Of a stretch of DNA of 64,000 nucleotides, positions 45,829 through 53,834 are shown in pieces. Both the position numbers and the translations under genes were made by a program. Every line of letters begins with the position of its first letter. Positions within the stretch are counted from its first letter, which is position 1. Source of the DNA: Erythrobacter sanguineus. GTDB lineage: Bacteria; Pseudomonadota; Alphaproteobacteria; Sphingomonadales; Sphingomonadaceae. Below the pieces are notes generated by a model, which worked only from the letters and a program-made list of their open reading frames with translations, searched no databases and was not told where the DNA came from. The stretch is from the NCBI RefSeq assembly GCF_900143235.1, contig NZ_FRDF01000017.1:23425-87424 (forward strand), in the 5' to 3' direction.

Positions 45829-47117
45829 GCGGCGAGGCTGTCCTTACCGGCGATCTCGCGCGTCGGGTCATCGATCCGCATGCCTATGCCGCGTGGGGCG
45901 GGCTGCTCGACACCTTTGATCATATCCGTGACACCATGCCGGTTGCCAAGGTGGAGCCCGATGCGCCGGGGTTGTTCGACCCGTTCTGGCTCGTCACCCG
46001 CTATGACGATGTGATGCGGATTTCGAAGGACAACGCGACCTTCCTCAACAATCCGCGTCCGGTGGTGTTCAGCTTCAACCAGGCGATTGAATTCAGCCGT
46101 GCGGCGACCGGATCGAACATGCTGGTCGATTCGCTGGTGGTGTTCGACGCGCCGATCCACCCCAAATATCGCAAGCTGACGCAAGAATGGTTCATGCCCC
46201 GGAACCTTGCGCAGCTGGAGGATGAACTGCGGGCGCTGGCGGCGCGGACGGTCGACCGGATGATTGAACAAGGTCCGGAGCTCGATTTCGTTAAGCAAGT
46301 CTCCGGCCCCTATCCCTTGCGCGTGGTCATGCAGATCCTCGGCGTGCCGCCAGAAGATGAACCGCGGATGCAGATGCTCACCCAGCAATTGTTCGGCGGG
46401 CAGGACAAGGATCTGTCGGGCAGCGGGATGGATCGGATGACGCCGGAGCAAGTTGTGCAACTGGTTGCAGGCGCGGTCAGAAACTTCGAGGATTACTTCG
46501 CCGGGATCGCCGAGGATCGCCGCCGCAACCCGACCGACGATGTCGCCAGCGTGATTGCGAACGCGCTGGTGGATGGCCAGCCGCTGCCCCCGCGCGACAT
46601 GGCGGGATATTACATCATCGTTGCCACCGCCGGGCATGATACCACCAGTGCCAGCACGGCGGGCGCAATGCAGGCGCTGGCGCATGACCCTGAGCAATGG
46701 GCCCGTGTGCGTGCCGATCGGTCCTTGCTCCCCGGCATTGTCGAGGAAGCGATCCGCTGGACCACGCCGGTGCAGCACTTCATGCGCACCGCTGCCGAGG
46801 ACGTGGAACTGGGCGGGCAGCAGGTGAAGGCGGGCGACTGGCTGATGATGAACTACGTCGCGGCCAACCACGATCCCGCACAATTCCCCGACCCGCGCCG
46901 GTTTGACGCAGCCCGCTCTCCCAACCGGCACCTCGCCTTCGGCGCGGGCGCGCACCAGTGCCTTGGTCTGCACCTTGCAAGGCTGGAGATGAAGATCCTG
47001 TTTGAAGCCTTGCTTGACCGGGTGGCAGCGGTCGAACCTGCGGGTGACGCGCAACGGGCAAGCAGCACGTTCGTGGGCGGATTGAAGACCCTGCCGCTGC
47101 GGGTGAGGGCGGCGTAG
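45825..47117 (+). CDS. Cytochrome P450 coupled to an acyl-CoA synthetase gene
   Basis: A 430-residue soluble bacterial P450 of the CYP1xx class: PYPLRVVMQILGVP, the I helix IIVATAGHDTTSASTAG, VEEAIRWTTPVQHFMRTA with the ExxR-type region, NYVAANHDPAQFPDPRRFD, and the haem loop FGAGAHQCLGLHLARLEMKIL. It is not of the CYP153 type of the copy at 16446. Synthetase and P450 in one operon suggest degradation of a terpenoid, steroid side chain or other lipophilic acid. It would also need a ferredoxin. Confidence 0.92.
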   Translation: MSGEAVLTGDLARRVIDPHAYAAWGGLLDTFDHIRDTMPVAKVEPDAPGLFDPFWLVTRYDDVMRISKDNATFLNNPRPVVFSFNQAIEFSRAATGSNMLVDSLVVFDAPIHPKYRKLTQEWFMPRNLAQLEDELRALAARTVDRMIEQGPELDFVKQVSGPYPLRVVMQILGVPPEDEPRMQMLTQQLFGGQDKDLSGSGMDRMTPEQVVQLVAGAVRNFEDYFAGIAEDRRRNPTDDVASVIANALVDGQPLPPRDMAGYYIIVATAGHDTTSASTAGAMQALAHDPEQWARVRADRSLLPGIVEEAIRWTTPVQHFMRTAAEDVELGGQQVKAGDWLMMNYVAANHDPAQFPDPRRFDAARSPNRHLAFGAGAHQCLGLHLARLEMKILFEALLDRVAAVEPAGDAQRASSTFVGGLKTLPLRVRAA

Positions 47118-47181
47118 ATAAACCAATCGTCCCGACCGATTATCCTGTTAAATCTGGGGCGTTTGTCCTAGCTTTCGGGTC

Positions 47182-47797
47182 ATGAGGCTCGGGTGGGACG
47201 AAATCAAGCGACGCGCCAAGGCGTTCAGTGATGAATGGCAGCACGCCCATTACGAGAAGGGCGAAACCCAGCTTTTCTATAACGCCTTCTTCCAGATCTT
47301 CGGCATCAGCGTGCGTCAGGTCGGCTCATTCGAGCGCCGGGTCGACAGCTTCGATGCATCCCGGAGAGGCTTCATCGACCTGTTCTGGCCGGGTACGCTG
47401 ATCGTCGAACAGAAGAGCGCGGGCCGTGATCTGCTGGCCGCGCAGTCGCAAGCGCTCGACTATTTCGATTGGCTGCCCGAGCGTGAGCAGCCCCGTTTTG
47501 TGTTGACCTGCGATTTCCAGAATTGGCGGCTGCTTGATCTGGAAGAACGCAAGGAGCTGCGCTTCCACCTTCAGGACCTGCACAAGCACATATCGGCTTT
47601 CGATTTCATGCTGGGCCGCAAAGTCAGCTTCGACACGCAGGCGGGCGTCACCATCAAGGCGACGGAGCTTATGGGCTTACCGACCAAAGTCGTCTCGCAC
47701 CCCCTTCGTCAGCGACCGCGACCGGGTGGAACACCTGTTCGGGCGCTACGAAGCACTGGTTAAGCCCGTTCGGCGCCTGGGCATTTCCAGCGCGTGA
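47182..47797 (+). pseudogene. Remnant of an MmeI-type (type IIL) restriction-modification gene with internal deletion
   Basis: The first about 165 codons encode the N-terminal nuclease domain of MmeI-like enzymes: KAFSDEWQHAHYEKGETQ, FFQIFGISVRQVGSFE, RGFIDLFWPGTLIVEQKSAG (the D...ExK catalytic site), QALDYFDWLPERE, LTCDFQNWRLLDL and TIKATELMG. The match then stops. In the next frame from about 47702 comes the family's extreme C terminus, PFVSDRDRVEHLFGRYEAL. The methyltransferase and target-recognition core of roughly 700 residues is missing between them, and the join is out of frame. It cannot be active. Confidence 0.85.
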
Positions 47798-47963
47798 TGC
47801 CTCAGCATCCTGGCGCGCTGGCCTAATGCCCCGCGCGCCTCGTGCAATTGCGCCGCTTTCCTACGCGCCCGCGCCGTGTCAGGGTTGCCAGCATGACCGC
47901 GCTGCCCCCCCTCTTCTGCCGCAATTGCGAGGCGCAGTGGGGGGCGGGGTTTTTCGTCTCTGG

Positions 47964-47987
47964 ACAGTGTCTCATGTGTCTCCAACA
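47964..47987. repeat. 24-bp intergenic repeat, copy 2
   Basis: Identical over 24 bp to 2350-2373, including the GTGTCTC-AT-GTGTCTC direct repeat. This copy lies 18 bases beyond the galU stop, between galU (leftward) and the MmeI remnant. A rightward reading frame here encodes two CxxC pairs, but I treat that as chance. Confidence 0.7.
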
Positions 47988-48004
47988 ACGCGGGGCCGGG
48001 GGTG

Positions 48005-48883
48005 CTATCCCAGCAGCTTCTCCGCAATCGCGCGCACTTCTGCGCCCATGTCGGGCCGGGCAAGCGCAATCGCCAGCGTCGCTTCGACAAAGCCGACCTT
48101 GCTCCCGCAATCGTAACGTGCGCCGTCAAACGTCACCGCGTGGAAGGGCTGCTGGCCGATCATTTTCGCCATCGCGTCGGTCAGCTGAATCTCGCCGCCT
48201 GCGCCCTTGCCCTGATGTTCCAGCACCCGCATCACTTCGGGCTGGAGGATGTAGCGGCCCGAAACGATCTTGTTCGACGGGGCTTCGGCGAGCGGAGGCT
48301 TCTCCACCAGCCCGCGGACCTCGGTCAATGCGCCATCCGCAGCGCCGGGATCGATCACCCCATAGCTGGACACCTGTTCCATCGGCACTTCGAGCACCGA
48401 GATCAGATTGCCCCCCACCTCGTTATACGCCTCGACCATCTGTTTCATGCAGCCGGTGCCACCTTCACGCGCGACCATCAGTTCGTCCGGCAGGAAGATC
48501 GCGAAAGGCTCGTCTCCGACAATCGCGCGCGCGCACCAGATTGCATGGCCGAGGCCCAGCGGCACCTGCTGGCGCACCGCAATCACATCGCCGGGTGTGG
48601 CGCGGGTGGGTTCAAGCACGGAAAGATCCTTGCCACGCTCGGTCATGGTCTTTTCCAGCTCAAACGCGATATCGAAATGCTCGACGATCCCGGTCTTGCC
48701 GCGCCCGGTGACGAAGATCATCTGTTCGATCCCGGCCTCGCGCGCTTCGTCCACCGCGTATTGGATCAGCGGGCGGTCAACCACAGGGAGCAGTTCTTTG
48801 GGAACCACCTTGGTTGCCGGCAGAAAGCGGGTGCCAAGCCCGGCGACAGGAAAGACGGCTTTGCGGATCGGCTTGGGAGACAT
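48005..48883 (-). CDS. galU: UTP-glucose-1-phosphate uridylyltransferase
   Basis: GalU makes UDP-glucose from UTP and glucose 1-phosphate for polysaccharides and glycolipids. The 292-residue length is normal. The nucleotide-binding start KAVFPVAGLGTRFLPATKVVPKELLPVVDRPLIQYAVDEA is nearly invariant in the family; FLPDELMV, YEVGGNLISVLEV-like and GVIDPGAADGALTEVRGLVEKP follow. Divergent from murA. Confidence 0.96.
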   Translation of the reverse strand: MSPKPIRKAVFPVAGLGTRFLPATKVVPKELLPVVDRPLIQYAVDEAREAGIEQMIFVTGRGKTGIVEHFDIAFELEKTMTERGKDLSVLEPTRATPGDVIAVRQQVPLGLGHAIWCARAIVGDEPFAIFLPDELMVAREGGTGCMKQMVEAYNEVGGNLISVLEVPMEQVSSYGVIDPGAADGALTEVRGLVEKPPLAEAPSNKIVSGRYILQPEVMRVLEHQGKGAGGEIQLTDAMAKMIGQQPFHAVTFDGARYDCGSKVGFVEATLAIALARPDMGAEVRAIAEKLLG

Positions 48884-48961
48884 CTTGCACCTTCGGCTGA
48901 TGAAATCGATAGGTCGTGCACCCGTCGCGCATACCCGTGCCGTGCTGTATCTGGGAGGTCA

Positions 48962-49015
48962 ATGATTGATCACCATGCAGCGCCTGCGAGTTGCACGAAA
49001 AGCACTTTTCGCTAA
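48962..49015 (+). CDS. Possible 17-codon upstream ORF before murA
   Basis: An ATG directly preceded by a strong Shine-Dalgarno (GGGAGGTCA) opens a 17-codon frame that stops 9 bases before the murA ATG. The end of the ORF contains a CGAAAA-GCAC-TTTTCG hairpin. Peptide MIDHHAAPASCTKSTFR has no known relative. The murA start itself has a Shine-Dalgarno too close to the ATG, so translation of the small ORF could help or limit murA initiation. Confidence 0.35.
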   Translation: MIDHHAAPASCTKSTFR

Positions 49016-49024
49016 GGCGGGAGC

Positions 49025-50305
49025 ATGGACAAACTGATTATTCGCGGCGGCAACCGCCTTTCCGGCTCGATCCCGATTTCGGGCGCGAAAAACGCCGCGC
49101 TCACCCTGATCCCCTGCGCGCTGCTGACCGAAGAACCGCTGACGCTGCGCAACCTGCCTCGGCTGGCGGATATCGACGGGTTCCAGCACCTGATGAACCA
49201 GTTTGGCGTCACCACCGTCATTCAGGGCACCCGCCCGGAAGATTTCGGCCGGGTGATGAGCATGGAGGCGACGCGGATCACCTCCACGGTCGCCCCCTAT
49301 GACCTGGTGAGGAAGATGCGCGCTTCGATCCTGGTGCTCGGCCCGATGCTGGCCCGCGCGGGCGAAGCGACCGTGTCGATGCCCGGCGGCTGCGCGATCG
49401 GCAACCGCCCGATCGATCTGCACCTGAAGGCGCTGGAAGCCTTCGGTGCGCATATCGAACTCGCCGCTGGCTATGTCCGCGCCGTGCAGCCCGATGGCGG
49501 GATGCCGGGTGGGGATTTCGATTTTCCGGTGGTCAGCGTTGGCGCGACCGAAAATGCGCTGATGGCCGCAGTGCTGGCGAACGGCACCAGCCGGTTGTTC
49601 AACGCCGCGCGCGAGCCTGAAATTGTCGACCTGTGCAACATGCTGGTGGCGATGGGGGCGGAAATCGAGGGGATCGGCACATCCAGCATCACCATCCACG
49701 GGGTCAAGCGCCTGCATGGCGCGACCTACCGTGTCATGCCGGACCGGATCGAGGCCGGATCATACGCCTGCGCGGCGGCGTTGACCGGAGGCGAAGTGAG
49801 GCTTGAAGGCGCGCGCGCTGACGAGATGATGGCGACGATCCATGCGCTGCAAGCCATCGGCTGCGAAGTGACGTGGGATGCAAAAAGCATCACCGTAAAA
49901 GCCAATGGTGCGCTGAAGGCCACCAATCTCACGACCGCGCCTTATCCGGGCCTTGCCACTGACATGCAGGCGCAGCTGATGGCGCTGTTGTGCAAGGCCG
50001 AAGGCGCGAGTGTGCTGAAGGAAACGATCTTCGAAAACCGCTTCATGCATGTGCCCGAACTGGCGCGCATGGGCGCGGATATCACGACCGAAGGCCGCAC
50101 CGCGATCGTGCGCGGGGTGGAACGACTGACCGGCGCAGAAGTCATGGCGACCGATTTGCGCGCATCGATGAGCCTGGTGATCGCCGCCCTCGCGGCCGAG
50201 GGCGAGACGACTGTGCGGAGGCTGTATCACCTCGACCGGGGGTATGAACGGCTGGAGGAGAAGCTGCAGTTGGTGGGCGCGGATATCGAGCGGGTGGACG
50301 ACTAA
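49025..50305 (+). CDS. murA: UDP-N-acetylglucosamine 1-carboxyvinyltransferase
   Basis: MurA transfers enolpyruvate from PEP to UDP-GlcNAc, the first committed step of peptidoglycan synthesis, and is the target of fosfomycin. The 426-residue protein has [26 protein letters not shown] (with the Lys-Asn of the active site), [36 protein letters not shown] (containing the reactive Cys), [12 protein letters not shown], and the C-terminal [21 protein letters not shown] and [11 protein letters not shown]. Cys rather than Asp at the active site predicts fosfomycin sensitivity. Confidence 0.97.
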   Translation: MDKLIIRGGNRLSGSIPISGAKNAALTLIPCALLTEEPLTLRNLPRLADIDGFQHLMNQFGVTTVIQGTRPEDFGRVMSMEATRITSTVAPYDLVRKMRASILVLGPMLARAGEATVSMPGGCAIGNRPIDLHLKALEAFGAHIELAAGYVRAVQPDGGMPGGDFDFPVVSVGATENALMAAVLANGTSRLFNAAREPEIVDLCNMLVAMGAEIEGIGTSSITIHGVKRLHGATYRVMPDRIEAGSYACAAALTGGEVRLEGARADEMMATIHALQAIGCEVTWDAKSITVKANGALKATNLTTAPYPGLATDMQAQLMALLCKAEGASVLKETIFENRFMHVPELARMGADITTEGRTAIVRGVERLTGAEVMATDLRASMSLVIAALAAEGETTVRRLYHLDRGYERLEEKLQLVGADIERVDD

Positions 50306-50541
50306 TCTGGCCTGTTCACCACCAGCCACACCCGGATCGCACTGGCAAGGCCGGGCGGGCTGGGTGACTTGATTCGCTCGGCATCGATCCGGGCAACCAG
50401 CGCGGCAATGGCAATCCCCTCGGCCCCGGCCGCCGCGCGCAGCATGTCCCAGAACAGCGGCTCGAGGCTGATCGAGGTCTTGTGCCCGGCAATTGCAATC
50501 GAGCGTTTGACCGGCGGGTGATAGGCAGAGGGCGCGTCCAT
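50302..50541 (-). CDS. Ribbon-helix-helix domain protein
   Basis: A 79-residue protein of the RHH_4 type: [45 protein letters not shown], where the first strand and two helices form the DNA- or protein-contacting fold. Homologues are common in alphaproteobacteria and of unknown role. Its stop overlaps the end of the convergent murA by 4 bases. The start at 50541 gives the family length; the longer open frame upstream looks non-coding. Confidence 0.85.
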   Translation of the reverse strand: MDAPSAYHPPVKRSIAIAGHKTSISLEPLFWDMLRAAAGAEGIAIAALVARIDAERIKSPSPPGLASAIRVWLVVNRPD

Positions 50542-50726
50542 CTGCTCATGCAATAGCAGTCGCGCCGCCCGTTTGTCACCGCCCGGACACTTTGTTGCCC
50601 GTTGGAGGCACCTTCGCGTTTCCAGCCAATTTCCCGAACGGGTCTCCCCCGCGAGGGTATCCTGTCTTGGTGCATGGCAATATCGGTGCTGCAAGACCGA
50701 CGACCGCGCGCGGCGAGTGGCTATTT

Positions 50727-51950
50727 TCAGGTCACCACGGCCCGCTGGCTGAACTGCTCGTGCTGCCACTCGCCGCCGTCCAGTACCTCGACCAGATGCC
50801 GGGCGGCGGCGGCGATGTTTGCAAAGGAGAGGTAGGCAGGGGCAAAGCCCAGTCGCAGCACATCGGGATCACGGAAGTCGCCGATTACGCCGCGCGCGAT
50901 CAACGCCTGACAGATCGCATAGGCTTCCGGATGGCGGAACGACAACTGGCTGCCGCGCGCTGTGCTCTCTGGCGGGCTGACGCATTCGAGCGCGATGCCG
51001 TGCGCGGCGAGGCAGGCAAGGAAGAATTCAGAAAGCGCCTGCGATTTCTGGTAGAGCCGTGTAACGCCGATCTCCGCGATCAGATCGACCCCTACTTCCA
51101 GCGCAGCAAGCCCCAGCACCGGCGATGTGCCGCACAAGAGTTGCTCTATGCCCGGCGCAGCTTTGTAATCGTCGGAGAAGGCAAATGGCGCCGCATGGCC
51201 GAACCAGCCGGTCAGCGGTTGGCCAAGGTCGCTGTGATGACTGTCTGCGACAAACGCAAACGCCGGCGCGCCGGGTCCGCCGCACAGGTATTTGTAGCCG
51301 CAGCCGACTGCGAAATCCGCGTCTGCACCGCGCAGGTCGACGGGCACCGCCCCGGTCGAATGCGACAGGTCCCAAAGCACGAGCGCGCCTGCCTCATGGG
51401 CGGCACGGGTGAGTGTGGCCATGTCGTGCATCTGCCCGGTCTTGTAATGGACATGCGTGAGCAGCAATAGCGCAACGTCTTCGTCCAGCGCTTGCGTCAG
51501 CCGCTCACGCGCCGCCAGCCGCCGGTCGGCGAGACCCTGCCGTTTCAGTCCGGCGATCATGTAGAGATCGGTTGGGAAATTGCCCGGTTCGGACAAAATG
51601 ACCTTGCGTCCGGGTCGCATCTGCAAGGCCGCGGCGATGAGCTTGAACAGGTTTACACTGGTTGAATCGCAGGCAATCACCTCTTGCGCGCCAGCCCCGA
51701 TCAGCGGGGCGATCTTGGCTCCGATCCGGTGCGCCGCCGCGAACCAGCCTGCGCTGTTCCACGATCGGATCAGGCCTTCTCCCCATTCCTGTCCGATGAC
51801 CCGCTGCATCGTCTCGGGCGTCGCCTTGGGCAGTGCGCCCAGCGAGTTGCCATCAAGATAGATCACACCCTCGGGTAGAATGAAACGCTCCCGGAAGGCC
51901 GCGAGCGGATCGGCTGCATCGAATTCTGCTGCGCGCTGTTCGGGCGTCAT
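50727..51950 (-). CDS. kynU: Kynureninase
   Basis: A 407-residue PLP enzyme that splits kynurenine to anthranilate and alanine. It shows IYLDGNSLGALPKATPETM, DSTSVNLFKLIAAALQMRPGRKVIL, WDLSHSTGAVPVDLRGADADFAVGCGYKYLCGGPGAPAF (the lysine after GYK binds PLP), and the RGSQLSFRH C-terminal motif. It overlaps the upstream kynB by four bases. The 185 bases downstream of it hold nothing recognisable before the RHH gene. Confidence 0.95.
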   Translation of the reverse strand: MTPEQRAAEFDAADPLAAFRERFILPEGVIYLDGNSLGALPKATPETMQRVIGQEWGEGLIRSWNSAGWFAAAHRIGAKIAPLIGAGAQEVIACDSTSVNLFKLIAAALQMRPGRKVILSEPGNFPTDLYMIAGLKRQGLADRRLAARERLTQALDEDVALLLLTHVHYKTGQMHDMATLTRAAHEAGALVLWDLSHSTGAVPVDLRGADADFAVGCGYKYLCGGPGAPAFAFVADSHHSDLGQPLTGWFGHAAPFAFSDDYKAAPGIEQLLCGTSPVLGLAALEVGVDLIAEIGVTRLYQKSQALSEFFLACLAAHGIALECVSPPESTARGSQLSFRHPEAYAICQALIARGVIGDFRDPDVLRLGFAPAYLSFANIAAAARHLVEVLDGGEWQHEQFSQRAVVT

Positions 51951-52573
51951 GCCAGTTCCCTCAATACGGCGCGCACCGGCGCGGCATCGCCGCCGGCAAT
52001 CGCCATCGGCAACGCGATCAATTCGTAACGGCCCGGTGGCACGGCATCGAGCATCAGCCCTTCGAGCACGCGAATATCGTGACGTAGCACGGCAAGGTGC
52101 GCGTCCATCGTTTTCGAAGTCTGCGGATCGATCGAAGGCCCGTCCAAGCCCACCAGCCGGGTTCCCTGCGCTGCAAGCAAATTGATCGTTTCCGGAGCAA
52201 TAGCAGTGGTTTCGTCCACCCATGCATCATGCGGGAAGGTATCGAAGGTGCGAAACAGCACCCGCTCCGCCGCTGCCAGGTCGGGAAGATGTTCGGGCAG
52301 GATCAGCGCCCCCGCACCGCGCGCATCGATCAAAAGGCACTCGCCGAGATAAGGCACCAGTTCCACGCTGGCGATGTCTGGTGCGTCATCGGCATAATGA
52401 AGCGGCGCGTCGGCATGGGTGCCCGCATGGGTCGACAAGGTAAGCGCTGAGACATTGACTGGCGATCCCTCGCCCATCTGCCACGTGCTCGTCTGGCGGA
52501 AGGCGGTGTCGCCCGGCCATACCGGAAGACCCGGCCGCAGTGGTTGCGATATGTCCCAGATGCGCCGGGTCAT
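51947..52573 (-). CDS. kynB: Kynurenine formamidase (arylformamidase)
   Basis: A 208-residue cyclase-family metal hydrolase that removes the formyl group from N-formylkynurenine. WDISQPLRPGLPVWPGD, SALTLSTHAGTHADAPLHY (the HxGTHxDxP zinc site) and VGLDGPSIDPQTSKTMDAHLAVLRHDI are visible. It lies between kynA and kynU with 4-base overlaps on both sides, so the three genes are translationally coupled and form a complete path from tryptophan to anthranilate. Confidence 0.95.
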   Translation of the reverse strand: MTRRIWDISQPLRPGLPVWPGDTAFRQTSTWQMGEGSPVNVSALTLSTHAGTHADAPLHYADDAPDIASVELVPYLGECLLIDARGAGALILPEHLPDLAAAERVLFRTFDTFPHDAWVDETTAIAPETINLLAAQGTRLVGLDGPSIDPQTSKTMDAHLAVLRHDIRVLEGLMLDAVPPGRYELIALPMAIAGGDAAPVRAVLRELA

Positions 52574-53361
52574 ATTGCCGTCCTGACACTCAGGAGTTCG
52601 GGAAAAAAGGCCTGTTTAAGAACCCCTTCAAGGTAGGGAACGCCCGGGGTCCCGCCAGTCCCGCGCTTGAAGCCGATAATCCGCTCCACTGTCTTCAGGT
52701 GGCCAAAGCGCCAGCGCTGAAAGTGGTATTCGAGATCGACCAGCTTTTCGGCCAGTTCGTAGAGATCCCAATGGTCCTGCGGGTCGCGGTAGATTGCCGC
52801 CCATGCTGCTTCGACACTGCTATTGTGCACATAAGATGTGGTTGGGTCACGGGTTGTCGCGGCCTCGTCGACAGCAAGGCCGCGTTTGGCCAGCAGGCGG
52901 ATTGCTGCATCATACAGGCTTGCCCGCCCGCACTCGGCCTCCAGATCCCCAGCCCAACCGGCATTGTCCTTGTGTAACCTTATGTGCTGGCCGTCGCGCC
53001 CACCAAGCATGAATTCCATCATCCTGTACTGCGCCGACTGAAACCCGCTTGAGGCACCAAGATAGGGGCGGATCGCCGAATAATCATGCGGGGTCATGGT
53101 GCTCAGCACATCCCAGCTCTGGATCAGCTGTTGCTGTGCGCGGGCCACCCGGGCAAGCATCTTGAAGGCGGGGCGCAGGTCATCGGCCTCGATGCACGCG
53201 CGCGCAGCGGTCAGTTCATGCAGGCATAGCTTGAGCCAAAGCTCGCTCGCCTGATGGACGATGATAAACAACAATTCATCATGCGCCTCTGACGAAGGGT
53301 GCTGCGCCGCAAGAATGCGGTCGAGGTCGAGATAGCTCGCGTAGGTGACGTTATCAGATAT
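52570..53361 (-). CDS. kynA: Tryptophan 2,3-dioxygenase with an apparent ATA start
   Basis: The haem enzyme that opens the indole ring of tryptophan. Family sequence VTYASYLDLDRILAAQHP, HDELLFIIVHQASELWLKLCLHEL, GASSGFQSAQYRMMEFMLGG and RWRFGHLKTVERIIGFKRGTGGTPGVPYL is complete only if translation starts near 53361, giving 263 residues. There the codon is ATA (ATA TCT GAT AAC GTC ACC), with no ATG, GTG or TTG in frame before a TAG at about 53389. The first TTG, at 53274, would remove 29 conserved residues. AGGG lies 4 bases before the ATA. Either ATA is used or this is a mutated or misread ATG. Confidence 0.9.
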   Translation of the reverse strand: MSDNVTYASYLDLDRILAAQHPSSEAHDELLFIIVHQASELWLKLCLHELTAARACIEADDLRPAFKMLARVARAQQQLIQSWDVLSTMTPHDYSAIRPYLGASSGFQSAQYRMMEFMLGGRDGQHIRLHKDNAGWAGDLEAECGRASLYDAAIRLLAKRGLAVDEAATTRDPTTSYVHNSSVEAAWAAIYRDPQDHWDLYELAEKLVDLEYHFQRWRFGHLKTVERIIGFKRGTGGTPGVPYLEGVLKQAFFPELLSVRTAI

Positions 53362-53400
53362 GAGCCCTGCGCTCCCGGCGTGTGGCTACTGCCAAGGAAA

Positions 53401-53814
53401 TTACCCCTCGATCACCTGCGTTTGCGGGTGGTGCTTGTCGAGATGTTTGCGGATGATCTTCAGATTGCGGGTGTTGGAGCGGAAAACGAAGTCTGCGGCA
53501 TCGCCCACCACCGGGATTGCGCCGATCGCGGTGTCGAACAGCACATTCAATCCCATCCGCGCGAGCTTCCATCTGGGCAGGCCGAGATTGCGCGCTTCCC
53601 ACACGATGTAGGCACCCATTGCGGCAGTCACGACGTCGCCCAGTACCGGCACCAGCCCGATCAGAGCATCGATCCCCACAGGCATGTTCACCCCGGGAAT
53701 CACGAAGCTGCGTTCGAGCAGATGCTCCATCATTTCGACCCGCGCACGCACGGATGCAGCATCGGTGCCGGTGGGCAGCGTGAAGCTGACGGGGCGAGGG
53801 CGGGTGTGGTTCAA
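53401..53814 (-). CDS. DUF4112 domain protein
   Basis: A 137-residue protein with the DUF4112 pattern: RARVEMMEHLLERSFVIPGVNMPVGIDALIGLVPVLGDVVTAAMGAYIVWEARNLGLPRWKLARMGLNVLFDTAIGAIPVVGDAADFVFRSNTRNLKIIRKHL. It has two or three hydrophobic segments with GxxPVxGD turns, as in small inner membrane proteins. The start is taken as TTG at 53814 because AAAGGAG precedes it by 7 bases; the ATG at 53880 overlaps the upstream gene and lacks this signal. kynA begins 40 bases after its stop. Confidence 0.82.
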   Translation of the reverse strand: MNHTRPRPVSFTLPTGTDAASVRARVEMMEHLLERSFVIPGVNMPVGIDALIGLVPVLGDVVTAAMGAYIVWEARNLGLPRWKLARMGLNVLFDTAIGAIPVVGDAADFVFRSNTRNLKIIRKHLDKHHPQTQVIEG

Positions 53815-53834
53815 TGCGGCACTCCTTTCCCAAA

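Noticed and set aside
47893..48150. Rightward frame beginning with two CxxC pairs, zinc-ribbon-like
   Set aside because: The second CxxC comes from the 24-bp repeat, the frame continues antisense into galU, and the other repeat copy has no matching frame. Treated as chance.
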